In this document: piece after piece, positions 44,731-53,653 of the stretch
Layout of the letters: every line of letters begins with the position of its first letter
How positions within the stretch are numbered: position 1 is the first letter of the stretch
From: an uncultured bacterium
GTDB taxonomy: Bacteria; Margulisbacteria; Marinamargulisbacteria; SXXA01
NCBI GenBank assembly: GCA_903864835.1
Contig: CAIPHK010000021.1
Coordinates: 104,391-168,390, forward strand
Direction of reading: 5' to 3'
DNA length: 64,000 bases
Notes under the pieces: generated by a model
What the model was told of the DNA's origin: nothing
Database searches by the model: none
The model's input: the letters and a program-made list of their open reading frames with translations, nothing else
Position numbers and translations under genes: made by a program

Positions 44731-46204
44731 GCTGTAGCGCTTCGCTGATATGGGCCTCCGATACGATGTCGGAATGAGCCAAATCGGCAATAGTTTGAGC
44801 CACGCGTAGTACTTTGTCGTGGCTTCTGCCCGTGAGGATTCCGCGGGCAAGATAGCTGTTGATGAGTGTATGGGCGCCGTCGGTGATGGGGTGTTTTTGA
44901 AGCGCGCCCGGGGACAGGGAGGCGTTAGGGGCACCCCGTAGGTTCTGTCGTTCCCGGGCGGCTCGGACTCGGGTACGGATATTGTCGGTGTGATACTCGG
45001 GCCGGTCGGAAGTGGCGCGTTGCCAGTCGCGGGCGTCGGGGCGGGGAATCTCGATGATGAGGTCGATTCGGTCTAACAAGGGACCCGATATTCGTTTGGC
45101 ATATTTTGCGATTTGCCCAGGGTGACAGGTGCAGGGGCGCACGGGGTCGCCGTAGTATCCGCAGGGGCAAGGGTTCATTGCGGCGACCAGGCTAAAATTT
45201 GCAGGGTAGGTGACCGTGGCAGTGGCTCGGCTGATGGTGATTCGCCGGTCTTCAAGGGGTTGGCGGAGGAGTTCCAATATTGTCCGAGGGTATTCCGGTA
45301 ATTCGTCTAAAAATAAAATTCCGTTGTGAGATAGGCTGATTTCGCCGGGTAACGGGTTGGTCCCGCCTCCGACCATCCCGGCGTAAGAAATTGTATGGTG
45401 GGGTGTTCTAAAGGGCCTGGCAAACTGAAGGTGTTTGCCGTGGTTTCCGGGGATGAGCGCATGCAGTTCTAGTGAGGCGATGGCCTCCTCCCACGTCAGG
45501 TCAGGGAGAATGGAGGGGAGTCGGTGTAACAACATCGTTTTTCCGGATCCTGGGGGACCGATAAAGAGAAGGTTATGGCTGCCGGCCGCTGCTATTTCGA
45601 TGGCCCTTTTTGCCAGCCATTGGCCTTTAACGTCTTCGATCAAGAGGTGGGTGTTGGGTGGAGGGGAGGGGAGTGGATCAGGGGGAGGCGGGGTCCATTG
45701 TCCGGTGGCCCATTCTTTGACTTGGGAGATGGTGGACATCGGGATGACGGTGATTCCCTTCATCAACGCCGCTTCAGAGGCATTTTCAGCGGGTACGACG
45801 ATTTGTTTAAAGCCATGTCGGGCGGCCATGGCGCACATGGAAATGATTCCGCGTACGGGTCGGATGTCGCCGGCGAGACCGAGTTCCCCAACAAAAAGGG
45901 TATCGGTAATGGTGGGGATTTGGCCCGTTGCTTGGAGGATTCCAACGGCGATCGGTAGGTCAAAAAACGGGCCTTCTTTTTTAAGTTCAGCAGGAGCTAA
46001 ATTGATAATGATTGCCCGGGCCGGGAATTGAAATTGGCAGTGTCGAATGGCCGATCGGATTCTGCTGCGACTTTCTTTGACGACGGTGTCAGGGAGTCCG
46101 ACGATGGTTTCACTGGGTAACCCCGGCTGGCAACTGACCTCGACGTAGACAAGATGTGCGGTTGGCCCAGTGATGGTGGCACTGGGGACAGTGGTGATAG
46201 TCAA
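44699..46204 (-). CDS. comM: YifB/ComM-family AAA+ ATPase (Mg-chelatase-like)
   Basis: Helicase-like AAA+ protein that helps branch migration in natural transformation (ComM). 501 residues: N-terminal Lon-like domain (GPTAHLVYVEVSCQPGLPSE, DLPIAVGILQATGQ), Walker A FIGPPGSGKTMLLHR, Walker B NGILFLDELPEY, Cys cluster MNPCPCGYYGDPVRPCTCHP, and SGPLLDRIDLIIEIP. TTG start at 46204 with GAGGAA upstream. Full length and intact. The stop falls inside the convergent aminotransferase gene. Confidence 0.95.
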   Translation of the reverse strand: MTITTVPSATITGPTAHLVYVEVSCQPGLPSETIVGLPDTVVKESRSRIRSAIRHCQFQFPARAIIINLAPAELKKEGPFFDLPIAVGILQATGQIPTITDTLFVGELGLAGDIRPVRGIISMCAMAARHGFKQIVVPAENASEAALMKGITVIPMSTISQVKEWATGQWTPPPPDPLPSPPPNTHLLIEDVKGQWLAKRAIEIAAAGSHNLLFIGPPGSGKTMLLHRLPSILPDLTWEEAIASLELHALIPGNHGKHLQFARPFRTPHHTISYAGMVGGGTNPLPGEISLSHNGILFLDELPEYPRTILELLRQPLEDRRITISRATATVTYPANFSLVAAMNPCPCGYYGDPVRPCTCHPGQIAKYAKRISGPLLDRIDLIIEIPRPDARDWQRATSDRPEYHTDNIRTRVRAARERQNLRGAPNASLSPGALQKHPITDGAHTLINSYLARGILTGRSHDKVLRVAQTIADLAHSDIVSEAHISEALQLRCAIPGEQS

Positions 46205-46614
46205 AGTGGGGTTCCTCGTGGGGTTGAATTAATCAAACGAGCCCGGGTCTGAAATTTGGATGGAGTGTCGTGGACGGATGGGTGATGGTGGGGGTTACCC
46301 GTTCATCCGTTGGTAATTGGTGATTTGAAACTCGATCAGACCCAAGATGAGGTGGCCTTCGTGAGAAGGTCGCTGTATTTAAATGTATTGAATGGTTTTT
46401 GTCAAATTATATTTATATTAATATTTAGTTTTAATATATTTTCTTGGTTTTCCCAAATGCAAGAAGGTGGAAGGGGCGCCAATACGGGTTTAGATGTTAC
46501 CCCCAGAAAGTCCTTCCCTTCGGTCAGTGTACTTTCCGAGGGGCCCCCTTATGTAATTCGGTACTGGTAGTGTCCGGTCTTTCTGAGAATGGAAAGCGCC
46601 AGAAATAGGGACGT
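46205..46614. other. Non-coding stretch upstream of comM
   Basis: About 410 bases. A 86-codon frame at 46310-46570 (+) has a hydrophobic run (IIFILIFSFNIFSWF) but no ribosome site or family and I do not trust it. The stretch should carry the comM promoter (minus strand). It ends at the terminal repeat of the DUF559 element. Confidence 0.4.
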
Positions 46615-46690
46615 CCACCTCACCCCGCCCGTCGGGCACCCCTCTCCATTGACTGCGTCAACAGAGAAGGGCTGTAGGTAATATTTTTAT
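46615..46690. repeat. Left terminal inverted repeat of the DUF559 element
   Basis: Begins CCACCTCACCCCGCCC and ends TAATATTTTTAT. It is the near-perfect reverse complement of 46970-47043: four base differences and a 2-base length change in about 75 positions. Together with the right copy it brackets a frameshifted DUF559 gene, giving a small mobile-element-like cassette. Confidence 0.85.
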
Positions 46691-46704
46691 CTAAGTTTCT
46701 TGTT

Positions 46705-46960
46705 ATGACAGCAAAAGGACGTGCTCGTTTACAGCGAGCTACCCAGACGGCCGAAGAAAAACAGTTATGGGATACCGCAAAAAACGGAGGTCTAGGTCCA
46801 AAGTTTCGTTGGCGATATCCGATCACGTTTGTATATCGAGGAACCCCACTGTTTTATTGCCGACTTTTACTGTGCCGAACGACTTCTAATTATCGAAATA
46901 TATGGCGAATTTCATAGTACGAGATCCGACTATGATGCACACCGAATATCTGGCGTCTAA
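46705..46960 (+). pseudogene. Frameshifted DUF559 (Vsr-like endonuclease) gene
   Basis: Frame 1 from ATG 46705 reads QLWDTAKNGGLGPKFRWRYP, the start of a DUF559 domain. In the +1 frame the rest is IADFYCAERLLIIEIYGEFH, then STRSDYDAHRISGV and stop at 46960. One extra T in the run TTTT at 46852-46855 explains the break (CTG TTT ATT GCC GAC would be intact). The intact product would be about 84 residues. DUF559 is a Vsr-like PD-(D/E)xK nuclease domain often found in mobile cassettes. Lies inside 75-base inverted repeats. Confidence 0.8.
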
Positions 46961-46969
46961 CGGGCCACG

Positions 46970-47043
46970 ATAAAAATATCCGACAGCCCTTCTCTGTTGA
47001 CGTAGTCAATGGAGAGGGGGGCCCGAAGGGCGGGGTGAGGTGG
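46970..47043. repeat. Right terminal inverted repeat of the DUF559 element
   Basis: Starts ATAAAAATATC and ends GGTGAGGTGG. Reverse complement of the left copy at 46615-46690 with about 4 mismatches. It begins 10 bases after the stop of the DUF559 second frame. No target-site duplication is evident. Confidence 0.85.
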
Positions 47044-47113
47044 GGTAAGACGAGCGCCCTTTTTTTAAATACCGGAATAGGATTCGGTACCGTTTAACTA
47101 CGATCTTCTCAGG
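47044..47113. other. Spacer between the DUF559 element and the tandem repeats
   Basis: About 70 bases with no recognisable gene. It contains a run of seven T near 47060 and a CGGTACCG palindrome near 47086. I see no further structure. Confidence 0.35.
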
Positions 47114-47336
47114 TCCGACACCGAATAAACGGCAGGAGTGCAAGGCATTTTGAATGAGGGTCCCGGAGTGCTATGTAAATAGCATGAGGACACCCGAGAG
47201 AAAAATAACGCCGCAATCGGTCCAATAATATCCGACACCGAATAAACGGCAGGAGTGCAAGGCATTTTGAATGAGGGTCCCGGAGTGCTATGTAAATAGC
47301 ATGAGGACACCCGAGAGAAAAATAACGCCGCAATCG
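47114..47336. repeat. Two exact 106-base tandem repeats beside rnpB
   Basis: Identical units at 47114-47219 and 47231-47336 separated by 11 bases. Each starts TCCGACACCGAATAAAC, contains the hairpin TGCTAT-GTAA-ATAGCA (with flanking GTCC/GGAC pairing) and ends CGCCGCAATCG. The first bases recur inverted at 47341-47355 (GTTTATTCGGTGTCG), exactly at the rnpB 3' end. A frame seen across the repeats on the minus strand is only a by-product of the repeat. Confidence 0.8.
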
Positions 47337-47340
47337 TGTC

Positions 47341-47355
47341 GTTTATTCGGTGTCG
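47341..47355. repeat. Inverted copy of the repeat end, abutting rnpB
   Basis: GTTTATTCGGTGTCG is the exact reverse complement of CGACACCGAATAAAC that starts each 106-base unit. It makes the unit nearest rnpB a roughly 123-base element bounded by 15-base inverted ends. The last base coincides with the 3' end of the RNase P RNA. Confidence 0.75.
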
Positions 47356-47704
47356 TCGCAGGTGGTAAGCCGGGTTCTGTTATCCAACCATTTATCTAGG
47401 TCAGTCCTCGCGAACTGACTCCAGCGATCAACCCGAGAATCCAAACGAAGCGGGCCGCTTCTCTTCTCCTATTTGATCTTGCTCCAGATGGGGTTTTCCG
47501 AAGTCCGCCGTTGCCGTGGACTTAGGGAGCTCTTACCTCCCTTTTTCACCCTTACCCGCCGTCGCACAAGGCTATGGCGGGCGGTATCTTTTCTGTGGCA
47601 CTTTCCATCAACCTGTGAAGGTCGTCCTCCCGTTAGGAGGCATCCCGCCCTGTGGAGCCCGGACTTTCCTCTTCGATAAATCGAAGCGGTTGGTCTCCTG
47701 CGAC
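47355..47704 (-). ncRNA. rnpB: RNase P RNA, bacterial type A
   Basis: The catalytic RNA that matures tRNA 5' ends. The conserved core is clear on the minus strand: GAGGAAAGTCCGGGCTCC near the 5' side and ACAGAACCCGGCTTACCA near the 3' side, the two halves of helix P4. The P1 stem is visible as GTCGCAGG (5', ending at 47704) pairing with CCTGCGAC (3', at 47355). Length is about 350 nt. Reading frames in it are spurious. The gene lies between the accessory operon and the tandem repeats. Confidence 0.95.
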
Positions 47705-47746
47705 GGTCCTAGTGTATCGCCTATTCTTGGATTTGATCCACTGTTT

Positions 47747-49348
47747 TTAAAACAGCTGGCTTAATGCCCGGGTCATATCATCATCGTATCCATACTGGCC
47801 GTTTGAATATGGATTGACTTTCCGCGTCATGGGTTTTGTGTGTGATCTGTCAGACTCGTCAGTGGGTAGGTCTTTGGGAGTGTAGTTGGGAAGGATGCTT
47901 TTTAAATAATCGTAGACTTCCCTTTTGGTCATTGGCTCCGAATTAAATGGGTTCCGATGGTTTAGTTCCAAGGTTGCATCGCTATCTATACTCCACGAAC
48001 GGGAGCGTGCCACCTCAATGATGGAATCGGCTGAGTGCGCAATTGAGAGATCGATGGGCACCGGGATACTAATTTTACCACTTGAGTCTGACGCGTCCCC
48101 AGATGAAGCTGAGTCACTACCGTCTTCCGATAGCGTACTCTCCCTGTGCCAAAGGTCTAGACGGAACGAGACTCCCTCCCTTTCTTCTCGACGGATACTT
48201 ACTTCGGCATAGAGTCGATCTGCGATGTCTTGGGTGTGAATACTTCCGACGATGTTAAATAATAGCGTATCCAATCCTACCAGCTCGGTCGAAAGGCGAT
48301 TTATGTCGGCAGTATTGGGGTTGTCGATGACTTTTTGCCAATAATCAATGGTTTGTCCAAAGTACCGGGTTAACAATGTTGCGGCTTGGGTTTTAACCTT
48401 AGTCAGGGTTGTTTTTGGCAACGTGGGGCTATGTGAGAGGTGACCGAGTGCGTTTAAAAAATCATGGTGTAGGTGCGTCCACTCGGGGTTGTTTACATGG
48501 TCGGTGACGATCTTTAATGCGTGGGTATCGTCAGGGGCGATCGGAAAAGTGAGTTGAGCGGCAGTGCTAAATTTAGGATGCTCAATCAATTGAGTAATAA
48601 GATCAGACATTGGAGGTAATATTTTCTCCCATTCGGCGGCCAATTGAGCGAGTTCCGCCTGAGCCCCTCGGATTGGATTGATACTGATCATCACGCTGGG
48701 AGCATCGGTCAATATTGGACGAAGCGCACCCTTGAGTAGGGTGGCAGCTGCGTCGTGAAGGTCTGGCTGATCGTAAATTTGATCCATCAACACGGTTTCG
48801 GCCTTTTCGGTCCGAATTTCGAGCGCGGTTTTGGCCCCGGAGGTTTCCGTAATAACATGGAATATGAGTGAGTCGTGGTTCATGATGTCTGCAAGTGGGA
48901 TTGCAGTCTCAACGAGTTGAGCAGGCTTTTTAATAACTGATTCCCACTGAGACACTTCTCCTCCGTATACCTTGCGGAGAAGCAACGCGACCTGAGTCAG
49001 GCCCTTAGGTTCTCGAATCAATTCGGTAACTCGGTCAAAAATACATCGTATCAACGGTGCGGGTTCTCGATTGCGGAGTACGGTAACAATGGTTTGATTA
49101 GCATTGGTGATCCAACAGTCATCTTTTTTGCCCAATAGGTCTAACAATCTCTCTTCGTTACGAATAACGGCCGCTCGCCTTGGCGTATTTGAATAGAACA
49201 GATCGGAGACCATGATTTCTGTCTGCCGTTGATCCGTCCCTCCCGCAATTTCGCGTACCGTTTTCAAGGAAAGACTGCCGCTCTCTGCCCATTGGCGATG
49301 GATGGCGTTCGTCATTTGGCTAGGGGGGGGGGAGTATCGGTCTGTCAT
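47747..49348 (-). CDS. Unrecognised helical protein, second part of a possible phase-variable gene
   Basis: A 533-codon frame, acidic and Thr/Ser-rich, no signal peptide, mostly helical (AQLAAEWEKILPPMSDLITQ; TTLTKVKTQAATLLTRYFGQ). A Ser/Asp-rich stretch near residue 415-435 (DGSDSASSGDASDSSG) precedes a C-terminal region. I do not recognise it. It overlaps the upstream 49320-50270 frame by 29 bases at a run of ten C. Deleting one C would join the two into a single protein of about 840 residues. ATG 49348 (or 49315) lacks a clear ribosome site, which supports a joined gene. Confidence 0.6.
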   Translation of the reverse strand: MTDRYSPPPSQMTNAIHRQWAESGSLSLKTVREIAGGTDQRQTEIMVSDLFYSNTPRRAAVIRNEERLLDLLGKKDDCWITNANQTIVTVLRNREPAPLIRCIFDRVTELIREPKGLTQVALLLRKVYGGEVSQWESVIKKPAQLVETAIPLADIMNHDSLIFHVITETSGAKTALEIRTEKAETVLMDQIYDQPDLHDAAATLLKGALRPILTDAPSVMISINPIRGAQAELAQLAAEWEKILPPMSDLITQLIEHPKFSTAAQLTFPIAPDDTHALKIVTDHVNNPEWTHLHHDFLNALGHLSHSPTLPKTTLTKVKTQAATLLTRYFGQTIDYWQKVIDNPNTADINRLSTELVGLDTLLFNIVGSIHTQDIADRLYAEVSIRREEREGVSFRLDLWHRESTLSEDGSDSASSGDASDSSGKISIPVPIDLSIAHSADSIIEVARSRSWSIDSDATLELNHRNPFNSEPMTKREVYDYLKSILPNYTPKDLPTDESDRSHTKPMTRKVNPYSNGQYGYDDDMTRALSQLF

Positions 49349-50270
49349 CTTCGGGGTCTATTTTAAGTACATCCGGGAATACCTCGTAGTACGACTTGAT
49401 GAGCACCTTAGCCATGTCTGGCCCACCCCATTTTTCGAGTGATTTGCTGAGGGACTTGAGTCGATCGTCGGACTTGTCTTTGTCGAGCTGGTTTCGTGCC
49501 GTCAACGCAATGAATTGAAGAAACGCATACTGTCTGGGGTGTGTCGCTTTTAGAGTGCTCAACAGAGTTTTTGTGAGGGCGATTTTTTCGGCACTGGACG
49601 CCGTTGCCATTTGCGATTGGGTCTCGCGAATCGTTTGGGCCATATCGCGAGACAATCCGTTGTGGGTGGGGGATCCAGCGTTAATGACCAACCATTCAAC
49701 GAAGGCCTGATGAACCGCGGGCGACGCTGTCTTGAGGGCCGCTAAGAATATGGGTTGATTTTGGGGGTGAACTAGAGCGAATTCTGTGTTTAATCCCGCC
49801 ATATAGTCGCTATTTCCCCATGCTGAAAATAAGGGGAGATGGGTTTCTCCCTGGGCAAGATGCGATTCGAGGGTTTGATATAGACTTGAAAAATGAGTGG
49901 CCGGTCGCTGGACGGTAGGGTGACCCGACATACTGGTGTCGCACTGAAGCCAGAGCCTGGGCGGGGTTTTACCCCCAATAGCGTCCCATCCCGCTTTTAT
50001 CGGAATTCCTGCCTCTGATGGATCGGTGCGCCATTTAATGGCTGGGTTATCGGTAGCCAGGCGAATTACTTTTCCCAATTTCTGGATGCACTTTGGTGTG
50101 TTACTTACAGTGAGATGTCCTCCGCTTTTGGTTTCGAAATATCGAATATTTTCGGTGGTCGGATTCGCGGTGCCGGAGGGTTTTATGACCGATTGGGTGT
50201 ACGTTTTTGCGGCACTATTCGCAGTGGGGCGTGTGAAAATATTGGTTATGGCTACGCTGGCGGATTTCAC
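49320..50270 (-). CDS. Unrecognised protein upstream of the C tract
   Basis: 316 residues from GTG 50270, chosen because AAGGAG lies 7 bases before it and 3 bases separate it from the OTU gene stop. Low-complexity Thr/Ser N-terminus, then LGKVIRLATDNPAIKWRTDP, NSDYMAGLNTEFALVHPQNQ and helical repeats (LLSTLKATHPRQYAFLQFIA). No family recognised. It ends ILPPP where ten C occur. A one-base deletion would read on into the 47747-49348 frame. Confidence 0.65.
   Translation of the reverse strand: MKSASVAITNIFTRPTANSAAKTYTQSVIKPSGTANPTTENIRYFETKSGGHLTVSNTPKCIQKLGKVIRLATDNPAIKWRTDPSEAGIPIKAGWDAIGGKTPPRLWLQCDTSMSGHPTVQRPATHFSSLYQTLESHLAQGETHLPLFSAWGNSDYMAGLNTEFALVHPQNQPIFLAALKTASPAVHQAFVEWLVINAGSPTHNGLSRDMAQTIRETQSQMATASSAEKIALTKTLLSTLKATHPRQYAFLQFIALTARNQLDKDKSDDRLKSLSKSLEKWGGPDMAKVLIKSYYEVFPDVLKIDPEDDRPILPPP
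49323..49332 (-). repeat. Ten-base C tract at an ORF junction (possible slippage switch)
   Basis: On the minus strand the end of one gene reads CTC CCC CCC CCC TAG, while the next frame reads TCC CCC CCC CCT AGC. The tract is at the exact point where the frames exchange. Nine C would fuse the two proteins. Runs of this length are prone to polymerase slippage, to transcriptional slippage and also to sequencing error. Confidence 0.75.
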
Positions 50271-50272
50271 AA

Positions 50273-53200
50273 TTAAACTCCTTGTTGAGGAGGAATGTTC
50301 CACCGTTCATAGTGCGCTCCGCCGGTGTGGACAACGACGAATGGTGGAACCTGATCCGAGTCCGGACGCGATTTCCAAAGTACCATGGTCTCAACATTTC
50401 CATGTGTTACCGGGTGAAGAATCCATACGTTGTCTCCGGACAGTTTGGCCATCAATTTGACTTCCCCCACCTCGAATTGCCCGTTGGGTTGGTCTTTGCT
50501 TCCGTCGTTGGTTCGTCGGGTGGTGTTGAACGTGTCACGGATTGCGGCGATTAGTTGGCCGCGGTCGTCTGTTGGGGTGCCGGCTGCTTCTTGTAATAGG
50601 CGAATAGGAATTGCCGTGTCGTCACCTAGGCGGTTGTTTATCGTGTCGCATATTTGATCTCGACGTTCCGCTGGGTTGGCGTGTGCCAGCTTGGAGTGCC
50701 CAAGTTCGCGGAGAGTCGTTAGTTCTGCGTATAGCGAATGCAACGCACAACTTCCGTCTGCCGCGGTGGGGAGCCGATCAAAGGTAATAGTTAGCGCATC
50801 AATCGAAATGCTTACACGTTGACTAAATTCTGCAGTATTTGTAAGGAGGCCGGTACCGCGGACTTGATCTATCTCCCCGAAGTGGTCGTATCTTCTGGGG
50901 TGCGTAAATACAGTTGCGGACGAGAGGCTGCCCGTGCTGCTCCCATCCGAGGCTGATAATTCCGAGGAGGCGGGGCTGGCCACGTCGGTCACATGGACGA
51001 CTCCATGGCGGTCTACAGGGCTCGTAAAGGTCGCATCGTAAAGTAGCCGTTCTATCAACAGTTCAGCCCGGGTAGGTTGAGTAACCCTGGAGCGAATAAA
51101 TAGGACGTACTTGGTTCTAATTGTAGGATCTGTGCATTTGGTGGTGCAAGATTCGACTAGGTTACGATCAATCTCGAAGTCGGAGTGGAGACTGGCCTCA
51201 TTTTTGGCACTATTGAATCTGACAATGGTTTGACCGAATGACTGAATAAAATCTTGCGAGGTAAAGCCGAGTTCTGTTAACGCATGTGCATGCGTGTCTA
51301 AAAATAACTGTAGGGGGACGTTTACTAGGGGAACTGCGGTCCCAGTATGATACAGACTTCCTTCCACGGGCCGGAGGATAACACGTAATGGGGAGTCACC
51401 CTCGTCGCTTTCCTTGGACTCGGGCGAGTCGGATATTTGTCCTAAAAAAATTTCGTCCAAATCGACAAGTGATGGCACCGGACTTTCCCGAAATGAAGGG
51501 ACCAAATCGACATCCGATGGCGTTACTTCACCCGGAAATAGATGTTCGATTAATAACTTAGCGCGTGACTTGGATCTTGGTGCTTGGCCGGGTTCTGTAT
51601 CGGTTGGAAGTATATCGTTGACGAACTGGGTGAGTGTGGGTCTGTCGAGGGGTTGTACAGCGGCCAATAGATCCGCTCCTAGACCGTAAGTCGGACGAGT
51701 GAGGACGTCGTACTCCTCCTCCGAATGCCCATGTACCGCGTTGCGGAACTTTTCGAAAATGGCGAAATCTTGGAATCCCAGTTCCGACCATCGGGTAGAT
51801 CGCGTCAGAGGGGCCATGTCGACGGCAATGTCTTCGACCGCTAACTCAGAATATGGATGACTACTTTTCCGGATTTCGGAGACTCCATTATCGTGCATTG
51901 TCTCCGGGGGTGTAATTGGTGGCTCGTCTAGCGATGTGCCTGTTTTTGGGTCGGTATTGAAGATCAACGGAAATCGTCGGACAAGATAGGTTACTGTGGA
52001 CGCGAGGTCTCCGATGGCTGGAAATACCCTTTGTACAATGTCTTTCGCCGTGATGCTGCGGCTTTCCGCCTCATGGTTGTCGAGCGTATAGAGAAATCGA
52101 AGGACATCATTGGGAGAGATTAAAGCGCTTTCCTGAGTGTTTTTCGATTTGGAGTTTGCCCATGCTTGAAATTTACTCAAGCGGAGGTAGGTTGATGAAG
52201 TCTCCGTGTCTATGCGAGTTGCCAGGGATGCGATACCGAGTTCAATCCTGTTTTTGGGATCAAACTCATAGTTGGATGCAATTAAATCTAAAACAATGCG
52301 GACGAGGACTTCTCGCATTTGGATTCGATCGAGACCCTTAAGGGCTTCCCGAACAGGGTCGGTGCTTTTTTCGCGGGGAGATAGCCACGTCCTTGCTGGG
52401 GGAGCCGAAGGATGGAGCATTTGGTGAGCGATGTCTGCGACAACCGGTCCAGAGACATATCTCGCGGCCATCAACGGATGACGGGTGTCGTCCGTGGGCT
52501 CAATCGTGGTATTAAGTATTTGGATTGCTTCATTGAAGATTGCTTGGACTTTTATACTGTTTTCAGGGGTTGGGGCTACCTTGAGTTTGGACTGGGTTAA
52601 CGCAGTTACAATGCGGTTGTCGAATGCCTCTGCCATCTCGATGGTGGGGAATTTGACGATTTGAGCGGTGTTTTTATCAACATATTTGATTGAATATTTC
52701 ATCAATTCTAGGGTGACTTGGAGTTGTCTATTGACGGGTAATGCCTTGAATTCACGGCTTTTGGTGAGGTCCGTAATGGCCGATAATGCACGATCTTGGG
52801 CAGACGCGGTGCCCCAACCTTTGGAGAATGTAGCGTTGGGGCCATGTTGAACTTTGGCTAGATATTGATCAAACAATCTTGGATTGCGGGTATCTTCTCG
52901 TAGCGATCGTTCTGCTGGGGTGATATAGCCACAGAGTGCCGCAAGGATTTGGTTGACGCCAACGCTTAATACACGGCCCAATCCCGTCGCATTGAAAGGG
53001 GTATTTATTGGCTCTCCGTTTACCTTAGAATACCGGAATGCGGGACGTTGCGCGGCAGATGCCGCTGAATGAGTTGATCGAGAGTTACCATCTACGAATC
53101 TATCTGGGCTGAGGTTTGGATGGAAGCCTTCCCGGGTGGCGGTGGGGGTATTTTCGAGTAGTAGTTGTTTCCCTGTGTGGTGTGGTTGATTTGTAGTGGT

Positions 53201-53404
53201 GGCGCTAGGGGTTGGATAAGCGGTTTTATAGTTATAGGGTCCCAAATAAACGCCCGGCCACATGCGTAGGGGACCGGATGTGGTGGAATTTGTCAATAGT
53301 GTTCTAATTAGGGGATAAACATAACTAACTGCAACTCGCCGGTGCAAAAGGTCCATCGACCGGTGGTGGGGGAGGGTAGGTTTGTTAAAGTGTTCAGATG
53401 TCAT
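50273..53404 (-). CDS. Large protein with C-terminal OTU-like cysteine protease domain
   Basis: 1043 residues, no signal peptide. The C-terminal 165 residues hold an OTU-type papain-like core: DGSCALHSLYAEL with D883 and C886, helical region AERRDQICDTINNRLGDD, strand FEVGEVKLMAKLSGDNVWIL, and VVHTGGAHYERW with H1031. OTU proteins are deubiquitinases in eukaryotes and often injected effectors in bacteria. The N-terminal 860 residues are mostly helical with acidic Ser stretches (SASDGSSTGSLSSATVF; SDSPESKESDEGDSP) and no fold I know. AAAGGGG precedes ATG 53404. First gene of the accessory operon. Confidence 0.75.
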   Translation of the reverse strand: MTSEHFNKPTLPHHRSMDLLHRRVAVSYVYPLIRTLLTNSTTSGPLRMWPGVYLGPYNYKTAYPTPSATTTNQPHHTGKQLLLENTPTATREGFHPNLSPDRFVDGNSRSTHSAASAAQRPAFRYSKVNGEPINTPFNATGLGRVLSVGVNQILAALCGYITPAERSLREDTRNPRLFDQYLAKVQHGPNATFSKGWGTASAQDRALSAITDLTKSREFKALPVNRQLQVTLELMKYSIKYVDKNTAQIVKFPTIEMAEAFDNRIVTALTQSKLKVAPTPENSIKVQAIFNEAIQILNTTIEPTDDTRHPLMAARYVSGPVVADIAHQMLHPSAPPARTWLSPREKSTDPVREALKGLDRIQMREVLVRIVLDLIASNYEFDPKNRIELGIASLATRIDTETSSTYLRLSKFQAWANSKSKNTQESALISPNDVLRFLYTLDNHEAESRSITAKDIVQRVFPAIGDLASTVTYLVRRFPLIFNTDPKTGTSLDEPPITPPETMHDNGVSEIRKSSHPYSELAVEDIAVDMAPLTRSTRWSELGFQDFAIFEKFRNAVHGHSEEEYDVLTRPTYGLGADLLAAVQPLDRPTLTQFVNDILPTDTEPGQAPRSKSRAKLLIEHLFPGEVTPSDVDLVPSFRESPVPSLVDLDEIFLGQISDSPESKESDEGDSPLRVILRPVEGSLYHTGTAVPLVNVPLQLFLDTHAHALTELGFTSQDFIQSFGQTIVRFNSAKNEASLHSDFEIDRNLVESCTTKCTDPTIRTKYVLFIRSRVTQPTRAELLIERLLYDATFTSPVDRHGVVHVTDVASPASSELSASDGSSTGSLSSATVFTHPRRYDHFGEIDQVRGTGLLTNTAEFSQRVSISIDALTITFDRLPTAADGSCALHSLYAELTTLRELGHSKLAHANPAERRDQICDTINNRLGDDTAIPIRLLQEAAGTPTDDRGQLIAAIRDTFNTTRRTNDGSKDQPNGQFEVGEVKLMAKLSGDNVWILHPVTHGNVETMVLWKSRPDSDQVPPFVVVHTGGAHYERWNIPPQQGV

Positions 53405-53653
53405 TTGGTAGGGGCCCCTTTCGAAGTTCTAAATACGGCGTAACGTCTAAAAATGCCGTCTTGGGATCTTGCCCAAAAAAGCGAATGATTCTGTTTGTTA
53501 TCGGAAAAATTCAAAAAAAAATTTCAGTGGATTTGGAGATGCCCTGAACCGCTACAATTAGGGGGTAAATGAATGAGTGTGCGCTGGCGGTGAAGGGCTG
53601 ACGGCGTTAATGTCTCATGGTAGCATTGAGGCGCTCCTTTTCGGAGCGTGTGG
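53405..53653. other. Non-coding stretch between OTU gene and tRNA
   Basis: About 250 bases. It includes a run of nine A (53515-53523) and, just before the tRNA, a hairpin CGCTCC (53632-53637) / GGAGCG (53643-53648). Probably holds divergent promoters for the OTU operon and the tRNA. No gene seen. Confidence 0.5.

Noticed and set aside
45435..46031. 198-codon plus-strand frame inside comM
   Set aside because: Complementary to the well-supported comM gene; a shadow frame.
46310..46570. 86-codon frame upstream of the DUF559 element
   Set aside because: No ribosome site, no family and odd composition with only a short hydrophobic stretch; kept only as a note in the gap entry.
47098..47333. Minus-strand frames of 70-74 codons across the tandem repeat
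   Set aside because: Produced by reading through the 106-base repeat twice; the translated protein simply repeats itself and has no start signal.
47473..47764. Plus-strand frames across rnpB
   Set aside because: They lie over the RNase P RNA, whose conserved core and P1 stem explain the sequence.
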